This document shows, in pieces, positions 27,390 to 35,441 of a stretch of 47,929 nt of DNA. The notes under the pieces were generated by a model. That model was given only the letters and a program-made list of their open reading frames with translations, did not search any database and had not been told where the DNA came from. Within the stretch, counting starts at the first letter, position 1, and each line of letters begins with the position of its first letter. The stretch comes from an uncultured Pelagibacteraceae bacterium (GTDB lineage: Bacteria; Pseudomonadota; Alphaproteobacteria; Pelagibacterales; Pelagibacteraceae): the NCBI GenBank assembly GCA_902634485.1, contig CACPKA010000009.1:1-47929 (forward strand), given 5' to 3'. The position numbers and the translations under genes were made by a program.

Positions 27390-28534
27390 TATTTTTCTTT
27401 AATTGCAATTTTTTTATTATACCAATTCATAAGTATAGAAATTGAAATACTTAGAGTTAAATAAGTTAACATTGTAATAGATACAATTTCAATGGCTCTT
27501 CCAGTCTGCATTAATGCTGTTCCAGCAAAAACTAAAACTAAATCAGGATAAGCTATAGCTGCAGCTAAAGAAGAATTTTTTGTTAAATTTAAATATTGAT
27601 TAGTGGTAGGTGGAATTATTATTCTTAAAGCTTGAGGCATGATAACAAGTTTTAAAACTTGGTTTGGTGTTAATCCTATTGAAGCAGCGGCTTCTTTTTG
27701 ACCTTTTCCGACACCCTGCACTCCTGCTCTTACACATTCAGCTATAAAAGTTGCTGTGTAAAGTGAAAGAGCTAGAGCTAATGCTATTAATTCCGGTGGT
27801 AGTCCAAGTCCTCCTTTATAAGTAAATGAAGTTTGTGATAATTGTTCTAAAACAGGAACTTGCACTGAAAAGCTAGCTCCACCTATTAAAAAACTTGAAA
27901 GTGGTAGAATTGTTAACAATACTATTGAAATTAGTAATACTGGAGTTTGTTTTCCCTCGTTTTCCTGTTTTTTTTTAGCATAAGACCTAATAAAAAATAT
28001 AGATATTAATGCTGCTAAAATGAAATAAATAAAAACATCTAAATTATTCCATATAAATGCTGGTACAAAGAAACCCTTTATTGTTAAAAAAAATACTCCA
28101 AACATCGGGTCTGCTTCTTGAGGTAAAGGTAGTGCTCTTAGTGCTGCGAAATACCAGAAAAATATTTGTAATAATAAAGGTATATTTCTAAAAAATTCAA
28201 CATAAACAGCTGCTGTTCGCTCAATAAGATAATTTTTAGATAATCTTGCAATTCCAACAACAACACCAATAATTGTTGCAAAGATTATTCCTATAACTGA
28301 AACCAAAATAGTATTTAACAAACCAACCAGATATGCTCTGAAATAAGAATGAGAACCGTCGTATTCAATTAAAGAAAATTGCACATCAAAAGATGACTCT
28401 TGAGATAAAAAACCATATCCAAAAGTTATTCCCCTATTATCCATATTTACTTGAGCGTTATAAGAAAAGAAACCAAATACTAGGACTACAGCTAGTAAAG
28501 TAAGTGCCTGAGGAAATATCTTTTTAAAATTCAC
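27389..28534 (-). CDS. aapQ: General L-amino acid ABC transporter, permease AapQ
   Basis: 381-aa permease, usual length. N-terminal helix, then the long first loop typical of AapQ (ITFGYGFLSQESSFDVQFSLI), and the transport domain with GVGKGQKEAAASIGLTPNQVLKLVIMPQALR. Forms the membrane channel with AapM. It starts 50 bases beyond the hairpin that follows aapJ. Confidence 0.93.
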   Translation of the reverse strand: MNFKKIFPQALTLLAVVLVFGFFSYNAQVNMDNRGITFGYGFLSQESSFDVQFSLIEYDGSHSYFRAYLVGLLNTILVSVIGIIFATIIGVVVGIARLSKNYLIERTAAVYVEFFRNIPLLLQIFFWYFAALRALPLPQEADPMFGVFFLTIKGFFVPAFIWNNLDVFIYFILAALISIFFIRSYAKKKQENEGKQTPVLLISIVLLTILPLSSFLIGGASFSVQVPVLEQLSQTSFTYKGGLGLPPELIALALALSLYTATFIAECVRAGVQGVGKGQKEAAASIGLTPNQVLKLVIMPQALRIIIPPTTNQYLNLTKNSSLAAAIAYPDLVLVFAGTALMQTGRAIEIVSITMLTYLTLSISISILMNWYNKKIAIKEK

Positions 28535-28551
28535 AATTAATAAGATTTATA

Positions 28552-28584
28552 AAAAAAAGGGCTAGAAAAATCTAGCCCTTTTTA
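28552..28584 (-). terminator. Hairpin with T-tract between aapJ and aapQ
   Basis: Arms 28555-28567 and 28572-28584 (AAAAAGGGCTAGA / TCTAGCCCTTTTT) form a 13-bp perfect stem with an AAAA loop and a T-run on the minus strand, 20 bases after the aapJ stop. Same design as the hairpin behind pstS. Likely a leaky terminator or mRNA-stabilising end that favours aapJ. Confidence 0.88.
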
Positions 28585-28603
28585 ACTAATTATTAGATAT
28601 AAA

Positions 28604-29644
28604 TTATCTTGCTGGTGGTACGTATAAAATTCCACCTTTAGTCCATAATTCATTTGGACCTCTATCAGGTAGAATTCCTGTGTCAGCTATATTTCTCTTG
28701 TAGCTTTCACCATAGTTACCAACTTGCTTGATAATTCTTAAACTCCAATCGTTATCTAAGCCTAAAGCAGCGCCTAATTCACCTTCTGCACCAACTAGTC
28801 TTTTTACAGCTGGGTTATCAGATGTTTTCATAGCGTCTGCATTGCCTGAGTTAACACCGTACTCTTCTGCTTCAATCATAACGTTTAGAGACCATCTTAC
28901 GATATCTTCCCAAACCGAGTCACCTTGACGTACAACAGGGCCTAAAGGCTCTTTTGAGATCGTTTCAGGTAAAACTATATGATCATCTGGGTTGCTCAAT
29001 TTAATCCTTTGAGCAGCTAAACCAGATTTATCAGTAGTGTAAGTATCACATCTTCCTGCATCATATGCTGCAACAACTTCGTCAGCTTTTTCAAACGTTA
29101 CTGGCTCATACTTGATTCCTTTTGAGTTAAAGAAATCTCTCATATTTAGCTCAGTAGTTGTTCCAAGGTTAGTACAAGCAGAAACACCATCTTTGAAATC
29201 ATTCACTGAAGATATTCCTGAATTTTTTCTAACCATGAAGCCTTGACCATCATAGAAGTTTACTCCTACGAAAGTAAGACCAATGTCAGCATCTCTAGAA
29301 AGTGTCCATGTAGTGTTTCTTGACAAGATATCAATCTCGTTTGATGTTAAAGCAGTAAATCTTTCTTTAGCACTAAGTGGAGTGAACTTAACTTTGTTCG
29401 CATCACCTAATACTGCAGCAGCAACCGCTCTACACACATCAACGTCGACACCAGTCCAATTTCCAGATGCATCAGCATTTGAAAATCCTGGAAGACCTTG
29501 AGAAACTCCACATCTTACAAAACCTTTTTTTGTAGTGTTTTTTAGAGTTTTAGACTTTTTAGCAGCCATAGCTTCTGTTCCAAAAGCAAATAGAACAGCA
29601 AGTACAGCAAACAAAGAAGTCAATTGTTTAATGTATTTTAACAT
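28604..29644 (-). CDS. aapJ: General L-amino acid ABC transporter, periplasmic binding protein
   Basis: 346 aa; signal peptide with hydrophobic core about 10-25 and cleavage near AMAA. The mature part has the AapJ-typical GFVRCGVSQGLPGFSNAD and WTGVDVDVCRAVAAAVLGD blocks and TNLGTTTELNMRDFF. It captures a broad range of L-amino acids. Base composition is visibly less AT-rich than the permeases, as expected for a strongly expressed gene. A ribosome binding site (AAGGAA) precedes the ATG, and an 18-base palindrome lies just upstream. Confidence 0.95.
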   Translation of the reverse strand: MLKYIKQLTSLFAVLAVLFAFGTEAMAAKKSKTLKNTTKKGFVRCGVSQGLPGFSNADASGNWTGVDVDVCRAVAAAVLGDANKVKFTPLSAKERFTALTSNEIDILSRNTTWTLSRDADIGLTFVGVNFYDGQGFMVRKNSGISSVNDFKDGVSACTNLGTTTELNMRDFFNSKGIKYEPVTFEKADEVVAAYDAGRCDTYTTDKSGLAAQRIKLSNPDDHIVLPETISKEPLGPVVRQGDSVWEDIVRWSLNVMIEAEEYGVNSGNADAMKTSDNPAVKRLVGAEGELGAALGLDNDWSLRIIKQVGNYGESYKRNIADTGILPDRGPNELWTKGGILYVPPAR

Positions 29645-29659
29645 ATTTTTTCCTTATGT

Positions 29660-29677
29660 TTATTTGTTAACAAATAA
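29660..29677. promoter_or_regulatory. 18-base perfect palindrome upstream of aapJ
   Basis: TTATTTGTTAACAAATAA is a perfect palindrome centred between 29668 and 29669, ending 15 bases before the aapJ start. It could be an operator or, as RNA, a hairpin near the ribosome binding site. No factor can be named; NtrX, encoded nearby, is one candidate for an amino-acid transporter. Confidence 0.5.
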
Positions 29678-29697
29678 TTCAAAATTTTTTTTGAATT
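29676..29697. promoter_or_regulatory. AT hairpin next to the aapJ palindrome
   Basis: AATTCAAAA (29676-29684), TTTT loop, TTTTGAATT (29689-29697): 9-base arms directly adjoining the palindrome. Probably part of the aapJ leader or promoter. The remainder of the 220-base gap (29698-29864) should hold both divergent promoters; I see no reading frame in it. Confidence 0.4.
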
Positions 29698-29864
29698 GTT
29701 GCGATTATCATTGAATTGAGTTTTTCTTCAAGAATAATAAGTGTAAAATTTCATTAATATCTCTATATTTGGTTTAGTATATTAACATTATTACTATATA
29801 TAGTGTTAAGAAAAATTTATAACTAATAACTTTATCAATTTTATTATTAGTCTAAAAAACAATT

Positions 29865-31151
29865 ATGAGTATAAAATATCTAAAAAAGGCAACGAAGACA
29901 TCCTCTACAGATGATATTAAAACTAGAGAAATAGTTGAAAATATTCTTAAAGATATCGAAAAAAAAAAAGAAGAAGGATGCATAGAGTTAACAAAAAAAT
30001 TCGATAAGTATGAAGGTGATATAATTGTATCAAAAGATCAAATTGAAGAAATTAAAAAAAAATTAGATCAAAAAACAAAGGATGACGTTCAGTTTTCACA
30101 TGAACGAGTAAAAAAGTTTGCCGAAGCTCAATTAAAAAATTATGGTCAAGATTTTGAAGTTGAATTATCAAAAGGATTATTTGCTGGACAAAAACTTATA
30201 CCAGTTAATACGGCAGGCTGTTATGTGCCTGCAGGAAGATATGCTCATATAGCATCCGCAGTAATGAGTGTTACAACTGCAAAAGTTGCAGGAGTTAAAA
30301 ATATAATTGTATGCAGTTCTCCTAAGCCAGTTGTTGGTGTTCATCCAACAATAATTTATACTGCAGATCTTTGTGGCGCTGATGTAATTTTAAATTTAGG
30401 TGGAGTTCAAGCAATTGCTGCTATGACTAATGGTTTATTTGGTAATAGCCCTGCTGATATATTAGTAGGTCCAGGTAACCAATTTGTAGCTGAAGCAAAA
30501 AGAATTTTATTCGGTAAAGTTGGAATAGATTTATTTGCGGGACCTACAGAAATTGCAATCATTGCGGATAATAATGCTGATCCTGAAATTGTTGCAGTTG
30601 ATTTAGTTGGTCAAGCTGAACATGGTTATAATTCACCTGCCTGGTTATTTACAAGTAGTAAAGATCTAGCTGAAAAAGTAATTAAAAGAGTTCCTGAACT
30701 TATAAAAAAATTACCTGAGCTGCCAAGAACAAATGCCGAAGCAGCTTGGAATGATTATGGTGAAGTTATACTGTGTGATACGGATGAAGAAATGGCAAAC
30801 ATTAGTGATGAATACGCTCCTGAACATTTAGAAGTACAAACACAAAACTTAGACTGGTTTCTCAATAGACTTAAAAATTATGGTTCATTGTTTGTAGGTG
30901 AAGAAACAACTGTTGCTTATGGGGACAAATGCTCAGGTACAAACCACATTTTACCTACTAAAGGAGCAGGCAGATACACTGGTGGTTTATTTGTAGGAAA
31001 ATTTATAAAGACATTGAGTTTTCAGAGAATGACAAAAGAATCTACAGAATTAGTTGGAGCAGCAGCTGCAAGACTTTCGCGTTATGAAGGAATGGAAGCT
31101 CATGCAAGAACTGGCGACATAAGACTTAAAAAGTATGGTTATTTGAAATAA
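29865..31151 (+). CDS. HisD-family dehydrogenase, probably sulfopropanediol dehydrogenase-like (HpsN)
   Basis: 428-aa NAD- and zinc-dependent dehydrogenase of the histidinol dehydrogenase family. Family residues are kept: zinc ligands Q250 and H253 (GQAEHGYNSPAW), D354, H413, and the catalytic pair E320-H321 (APEHLEVQT). Its wording (VNTAGCYVPAGRY, AGRYTGGLFVGKFIKTLSFQ) resembles the HpsN group, which oxidises 2,3-dihydroxypropane-1-sulfonate to sulfolactate, more than true HisD (SSGLSVLDFMKRT-like end). No histidine genes are nearby. So a catabolic alcohol dehydrogenase is inferred; the substrate is unproven. It is followed after 3 bases by the TPR gene. Confidence 0.8.
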   Translation: MSIKYLKKATKTSSTDDIKTREIVENILKDIEKKKEEGCIELTKKFDKYEGDIIVSKDQIEEIKKKLDQKTKDDVQFSHERVKKFAEAQLKNYGQDFEVELSKGLFAGQKLIPVNTAGCYVPAGRYAHIASAVMSVTTAKVAGVKNIIVCSSPKPVVGVHPTIIYTADLCGADVILNLGGVQAIAAMTNGLFGNSPADILVGPGNQFVAEAKRILFGKVGIDLFAGPTEIAIIADNNADPEIVAVDLVGQAEHGYNSPAWLFTSSKDLAEKVIKRVPELIKKLPELPRTNAEAAWNDYGEVILCDTDEEMANISDEYAPEHLEVQTQNLDWFLNRLKNYGSLFVGEETTVAYGDKCSGTNHILPTKGAGRYTGGLFVGKFIKTLSFQRMTKESTELVGAAAARLSRYEGMEAHARTGDIRLKKYGYLK

Positions 31152-31154
31152 TTA

Positions 31155-31916
31155 ATGAATGAAAATAAAGAACTAAATATTGAAGAAACTTTTAATCTTG
31201 CTCTTCAAAATCACAAAAAAAAAAATTTTAAAGAAGCAGAAAAAATTTATAATAAATTATTAGAAATAAATCCAAATTTTCCAGGTGTATATTATAATCT
31301 AGGTATAATGTTTAAAGAATCTAAAGAATATCAAAAAGCTATAAATTCTTATGAAAAAGCAATTAAAATTAAACCTGATTATATAGAAGCATATAATAAT
31401 CTTGGAATACTTTATAAAGAAATTGATCAATTAGAAAATGCAATAAATTCTTATGAAAAAGCAATCAATGTAAATCCAATGTACCCAGATACACACAATA
31501 ATCTAGGATTAGTATTTTTAAAGTTAAAAAATTATCAAAAAGCAATGGTATGCTTTGAAAAAACAATTGAACTTAATTCTAATCATGCTTCCGCATACAG
31601 TAACCTTGGTATAGTTTTTAAAGAATTGAGTGAATATAAAAAAGCCATAATTTGTTACGAAAAGGCAATTAAAATTAACCCTAATTATTCTAATGTTTAT
31701 TATAACTTCGGCAATATATTGGTAGAATTAAAAGAATTTAAAAAAGCAAAAAACTGTTTTGAAAAATTACTGAATTTAGATCCGAATTATAAAAAAGGAT
31801 ATTCCGGTTATGGCAATTTGCTACTTAAATTATCTCAACATCAAAAAGGTTTGTCATATATTAGAAAAGGTGACGGCATAATTAGATTTTCACAAAATGA
31901 AATAAAAATTATTTAA
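31155..31916 (+). CDS. Tetratricopeptide-repeat protein
   Basis: 253 aa composed almost wholly of six to seven 34-residue TPR units from residue about 10 to 235, e.g. YYNLGIMFKESKEYQKAINSYEKAIKIKPDY repeated with small changes (given here only by its pattern of YNNLG and A-SYEKAI-NP). No signal peptide or enzyme domain. TPRs bind other proteins. It lies 8 bases before a 2-oxoglutarate oxygenase; similar repeats are found fused to such oxygenases elsewhere, so the two products may act together. The C-terminus (YIRKGDGIIRF) is not a TPR. Confidence 0.88.
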   Translation: MNENKELNIEETFNLALQNHKKKNFKEAEKIYNKLLEINPNFPGVYYNLGIMFKESKEYQKAINSYEKAIKIKPDYIEAYNNLGILYKEIDQLENAINSYEKAINVNPMYPDTHNNLGLVFLKLKNYQKAMVCFEKTIELNSNHASAYSNLGIVFKELSEYKKAIICYEKAIKINPNYSNVYYNFGNILVELKEFKKAKNCFEKLLNLDPNYKKGYSGYGNLLLKLSQHQKGLSYIRKGDGIIRFSQNEIKII

Positions 31917-31924
31917 AAAATTAA

Positions 31925-32527
31925 ATGAAAAGAATAAATCTTAATACTGAACAAACTCACTTCATAGGTTGCTGGAATTTAGAAAATAATGATTTATGCA
32001 ACAAAATTACTAATTTTTTTAAAGATAATAAAAATTTACAAAAACAAGGTGTTACAGCAAGTGGTAAAGATTTAAAAACAAAAAGCCGGATTGATATTAC
32101 TGTTAGTCCCAACGATTTAAAAAATCCAAAATTTGATATTCTCAAAAAATATATAAATGAATTACATAAATGTTTTTTGGACTATCAAGGTCAATGGCCA
32201 TTTTTAAAAACAATGATTAAAGATATGGACATAGGTGAATTCAATATAGGAGAATACTCACCAGGAGATCATTTTTCTAAAGTTCATAGTGAAAGAACAT
32301 CAATAGCAACTTTGCATAGACTGTTTGCATGGATGACTTACCTTAATGATGTCGAAGATGGAGGCCAAACAAATTTCAGTCATTATGGAATAAAAATTAA
32401 ACCTGAGATTGGCAAAACTTTAATTTGGCCAGCAGAATGGACACACGCTCACACTGGAGAAATCTTAAAAAGTGGAAAAAAATATATGATTACTGGTTGG
32501 ATGTATTTTCCACCTCCTGAATTATAA
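31925..32527 (+). CDS. 2-oxoglutarate/Fe(II)-dependent oxygenase (prolyl 4-hydroxylase-like)
   Basis: 200 aa. The C-terminal half is a jelly-roll oxygenase: YSPGDHFSKVHSE with iron ligands H121 and E123 (HxE in place of the commoner HxD), LNDVEDGGQTNF near 140-151, the distal histidine in WTHAHTG (H176 best fits), and the 2-oxoglutarate-binding basic residue in SGKKYMITGW (K185/K186). The N-terminal 90 residues are unassigned. Family members hydroxylate proline, lysine or asparagine side chains in proteins, or small molecules; the target here is unknown, though the TPR neighbour is a candidate partner. Confidence 0.8.
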   Translation: MKRINLNTEQTHFIGCWNLENNDLCNKITNFFKDNKNLQKQGVTASGKDLKTKSRIDITVSPNDLKNPKFDILKKYINELHKCFLDYQGQWPFLKTMIKDMDIGEFNIGEYSPGDHFSKVHSERTSIATLHRLFAWMTYLNDVEDGGQTNFSHYGIKIKPEIGKTLIWPAEWTHAHTGEILKSGKKYMITGWMYFPPPEL

Positions 32528-32544
32528 ATTTGAAATATTTAAAA

Positions 32545-32621
32545 TGGCGCGCTCTGGAGGATTCGAACCTCCGACCTGCGGTTTAGAAAACCGATGCTCT
32601 ATCCAGCTGAGCTAAGAGCGC
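32545..32621 (-). tRNA. tRNA-Arg (TCT)
   Basis: 77 nt with encoded CCA, read on the minus strand: acceptor GCGCTCT (32621-32615) pairs with AGAGCGC (32555-32549), discriminator G. The anticodon loop has TCT between GGTTT and AAACC arms; D loop AGCTCAGCTGGATAGAGC and T loop TTCGAAT are canonical. It starts 28 bases after the trkH stop on the same strand, so it may be processed from the ntrYX-trkAH transcript. AGA is the arginine codon expected to dominate in this AT-rich genome. Confidence 0.97.
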
Positions 32622-32649
32622 ATTATTAATCATTATTTATATTATTAAT

Positions 32650-34059
32650 TTAATTTTTAAAAATAAATTTTTTAAAAATTATTAATAAAGTCAATAATTC
32701 AACTCTTCCGATTATCATAAATAAAACTAGGAAATACTTAGTAAAATAATGTAAATCAGAAAAAATAAATTCATTTAAACCATGCATATTTGAATTAACT
32801 GTATTCATAAGTGTAAGAATTGATAATTTAAAAGCAGATTCAAGACTTATACCTAAAATAGTCAATATTGAAGATAAAATAATTAACGAAAATATAAATA
32901 TTAAAACTGAAATAAAATACTTATTTATATCGCTTGTTTCTAATTTTGAGCCAGAAAATTCAAGTTTGTTTACAAACACATTTAATGGTTTTGCATGAGA
33001 AGCTAATTCATTAATAGAAAATTTGAATAATGAATAAATTTTAACAAATCTTATTCCTGAGCTTGTAGAAAAAAAGGAGCCTCCAATAATAGTTATTAAT
33101 AAAAATATAAATGAAATATTTTGATAAGAACCAGATAATGAAATACCTATATTAGATACACTGCTACATATTGCCAGAAAAATTGTACTAAAATTATTAT
33201 CACTATTGATTATAAAAAAAAATGATAAAATAATGATAATTAAATAAAATAAAAGATAAAAATCTTCCTGAAAAAAACTTATACTTTTTTTTCTAATAAA
33301 AAAAAGATTATAAGATAAAAAAAGACTAAAAAAAGAAATAAGCATGGAAAAAGAAATGCCTAGTTCTTTAATTTTCGTGTTAACAATAGACTCAAGATTA
33401 TTTGTTGGAAGAAAACCACCAGACGAAATAATAGTCATAGCAAGATTAAATGAATTGAATGCTCTTACATCAAGAATATTCAGTAATAAAAAAATTACAA
33501 ATGTTAGAGAAACATATAGAATTAAAATCTTTGCAGACTGTTTTAATGTTTCTGTATTATTAAATGATAATAAATTAGTAAGTGGTTTTTTTAAATTAGA
33601 ATCAAAAATATCTATTAATAAAATTATTGAAAATAAAAAATATAATCCACCAATCCATTGTGATGAAGATCTCCATAAAATTAAACTTTCGTCTAAATGT
33701 TTAATATTTTCAAAAATAGAAAAACCCGTTGAGGTAAATCCAGAAACTGCTTCAAAATATGCATCAATAAAAGTAATATTATAAATACTAAAATAATATG
33801 GAATAGATATAAATATAGGTAAAATTATATATCCAGAAAATACAATAATAATTTTTTCATAAATAGAAATTTTATTATCAACGTCTTTTTTTTTAATTAG
33901 AAAGCTTAAACCAAATAAAATTGAGAATAATAACGAATATACGTAACTATCTATATTAAGATATAAATTAAAATAATTTGAATAAATTATATTAAAAAAT
34001 GATAGTATTGATATTATTATAGAAAAAATTCCTAAATAAATTAAGCTAAATCTACTCAT
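32650..34059 (-). CDS. trkH: Potassium uptake protein TrkH
   Basis: 469-aa potassium channel-like membrane subunit with about ten hydrophobic segments. Selectivity-loop-like stretches are visible in AVSGFTSTGFSIF near residue 104-117 and in GSFFSTSSGIRF near 319-330, with two less regular ones between and after. It imports potassium with TrkA, encoded 8 bases upstream. Extremely AT-rich with many Ser/Asn/Ile residues. Confidence 0.9.
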   Translation of the reverse strand: MSRFSLIYLGIFSIIISILSFFNIIYSNYFNLYLNIDSYVYSLLFSILFGLSFLIKKKDVDNKISIYEKIIIVFSGYIILPIFISIPYYFSIYNITFIDAYFEAVSGFTSTGFSIFENIKHLDESLILWRSSSQWIGGLYFLFSIILLIDIFDSNLKKPLTNLLSFNNTETLKQSAKILILYVSLTFVIFLLLNILDVRAFNSFNLAMTIISSGGFLPTNNLESIVNTKIKELGISFSMLISFFSLFLSYNLFFIRKKSISFFQEDFYLLFYLIIIILSFFFIINSDNNFSTIFLAICSSVSNIGISLSGSYQNISFIFLLITIIGGSFFSTSSGIRFVKIYSLFKFSINELASHAKPLNVFVNKLEFSGSKLETSDINKYFISVLIFIFSLIILSSILTILGISLESAFKLSILTLMNTVNSNMHGLNEFIFSDLHYFTKYFLVLFMIIGRVELLTLLIIFKKFIFKN

Positions 34060-34067
34060 TTAAAATT

Positions 34068-35441
34068 CTAAAATGAGCTAATTCTAAACATGCTTTCTAC
34101 AAGCGACATTTGATCTCTCTTAGCTAAAAAAACTACTTTATCTTCTTTTTTAAAAACAAAACTTGATCTTGGAATTATTATATCTTTACCTCTTAATATT
34201 GCTCCAATTCTTATTTCGTCAGGTAAATTACTTTCTTTTAACTCTTTATTAATTAATTCAGAAGTTTCTATAATTTCCGCTTCTATTACTTCATATTCAC
34301 CATTTAAAATAGTATATGCAGTTTCAATTGTTCCTTTGTGAACATGCTTTAGTATACTTGAAACTGTATTCATTCTTGGATCAATTAAATCATCAATTTT
34401 TAATGAAGATTGTAATAATGAATAATTAGGCTTATTGATAAGTGCCATAGTTCGTTTGTCTTTTGAAAATTTTTCAACTAAGACACTTACCATCAAATTA
34501 TCTTCATCATCATTTGTAAGAGCTAAGACAGTTTCTACGTCTTCCAAATTAGCTTCTGAAAGAACTTCTTCATCTAATCCATTACCATTAATAACAATTG
34601 TATTATTTAATTCATTTGCAATATACTCGGCTCTTGTTTTATCTTTTTCGATTATTTTAATTCTAGCTGACTCAATTGATTGCTCAATATTTTTAGCTAA
34701 ATTAAAACCTATATTTCCACCACCAATTATAAGTAATTTTGTAGAAATTTTTTCTTCATGACCGAATGCTAACAAAGTCTGTTGCATCTGTTCTGAATTA
34801 ATTATTACATAAGCTTTGTCATTCTTTTTTAAAATATCAGTTTTTTTCATAATATTGAATTTTTCACCTCTTATAACTCCAAGAATATTAGCCTCTAACT
34901 TAGGAAATTTTTTGGTAAGTTCATTTAAAGGTATATTTATTAATGGGCAGTTATCTCTAACTAAAATTTCTAATAATCTAATTTTGTTTTCAGCAAATAT
35001 TACATTGTCCAGAGCACCTGGTGCTTCTAATTTACGTTCTATCGACTTAGCAATTTCTAATTCAGGTGAAATTATTACATCAATAGGTAAATTTTCTTTA
35101 TTATAAACCTTTGAAAATTTAGGATTTAAATAATCCTTAGAACGAATTCTTGCTATTTTTTTTTGAATATTAAATATTGAATATGCTATCTGACAAATCA
35201 ACATATTGATTTCATCATTTTTAGTAACGGCAATGATCATATCAGCTTCTGCTGCATTAGCTTTTTCTAGTATTAAAGGATAAGTTGCTTTTCCAACTAT
35301 GCCTTTAACATCTAAACCATCATTTATTTTTTGGATATCTTCGCTAGATTGATCAATGACTGTTATTGAGTGATTTTGCTCGCTAAGTAATTTGGCAATC
35401 GTAAAACCTACCCTTCCAGCACCACAAATAATTATGTTCAT
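34068..35441 (-). CDS. trkA: Potassium uptake regulatory protein TrkA
   Basis: 457-aa cytosolic NAD-binding subunit gating TrkH. Two RCK halves: the first Rossmann fold has GAGRVGFTIAKLL at 6-18, the second LLIIGGGNIGFNLAK near 235-249; each is followed by a TrkA-C domain (the second ends DEIRIGAILRGKDIIIPRSS). Overlaps ntrX by one base. The ntrX-trkA adjacency is widely conserved in alphaproteobacteria. Confidence 0.95.
   Translation of the reverse strand: MNIIICGAGRVGFTIAKLLSEQNHSITVIDQSSEDIQKINDGLDVKGIVGKATYPLILEKANAAEADMIIAVTKNDEINMLICQIAYSIFNIQKKIARIRSKDYLNPKFSKVYNKENLPIDVIISPELEIAKSIERKLEAPGALDNVIFAENKIRLLEILVRDNCPLINIPLNELTKKFPKLEANILGVIRGEKFNIMKKTDILKKNDKAYVIINSEQMQQTLLAFGHEEKISTKLLIIGGGNIGFNLAKNIEQSIESARIKIIEKDKTRAEYIANELNNTIVINGNGLDEEVLSEANLEDVETVLALTNDDEDNLMVSVLVEKFSKDKRTMALINKPNYSLLQSSLKIDDLIDPRMNTVSSILKHVHKGTIETAYTILNGEYEVIEAEIIETSELINKELKESNLPDEIRIGAILRGKDIIIPRSSFVFKKEDKVVFLAKRDQMSLVESMFRISSF

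Noticed and set aside
29865..31151. Histidinol dehydrogenase of histidine synthesis
   Set aside because: Catalytic residues fit the family, but surrounding motifs look HpsN-like and no other his genes are present; kept as HisD-family with uncertain substrate.
33344..33784. 146-codon open frame on the plus strand
   Set aside because: It lies wholly antisense within trkH, which has recognisable potassium-channel segments; the frame is a by-product of AT-rich composition.
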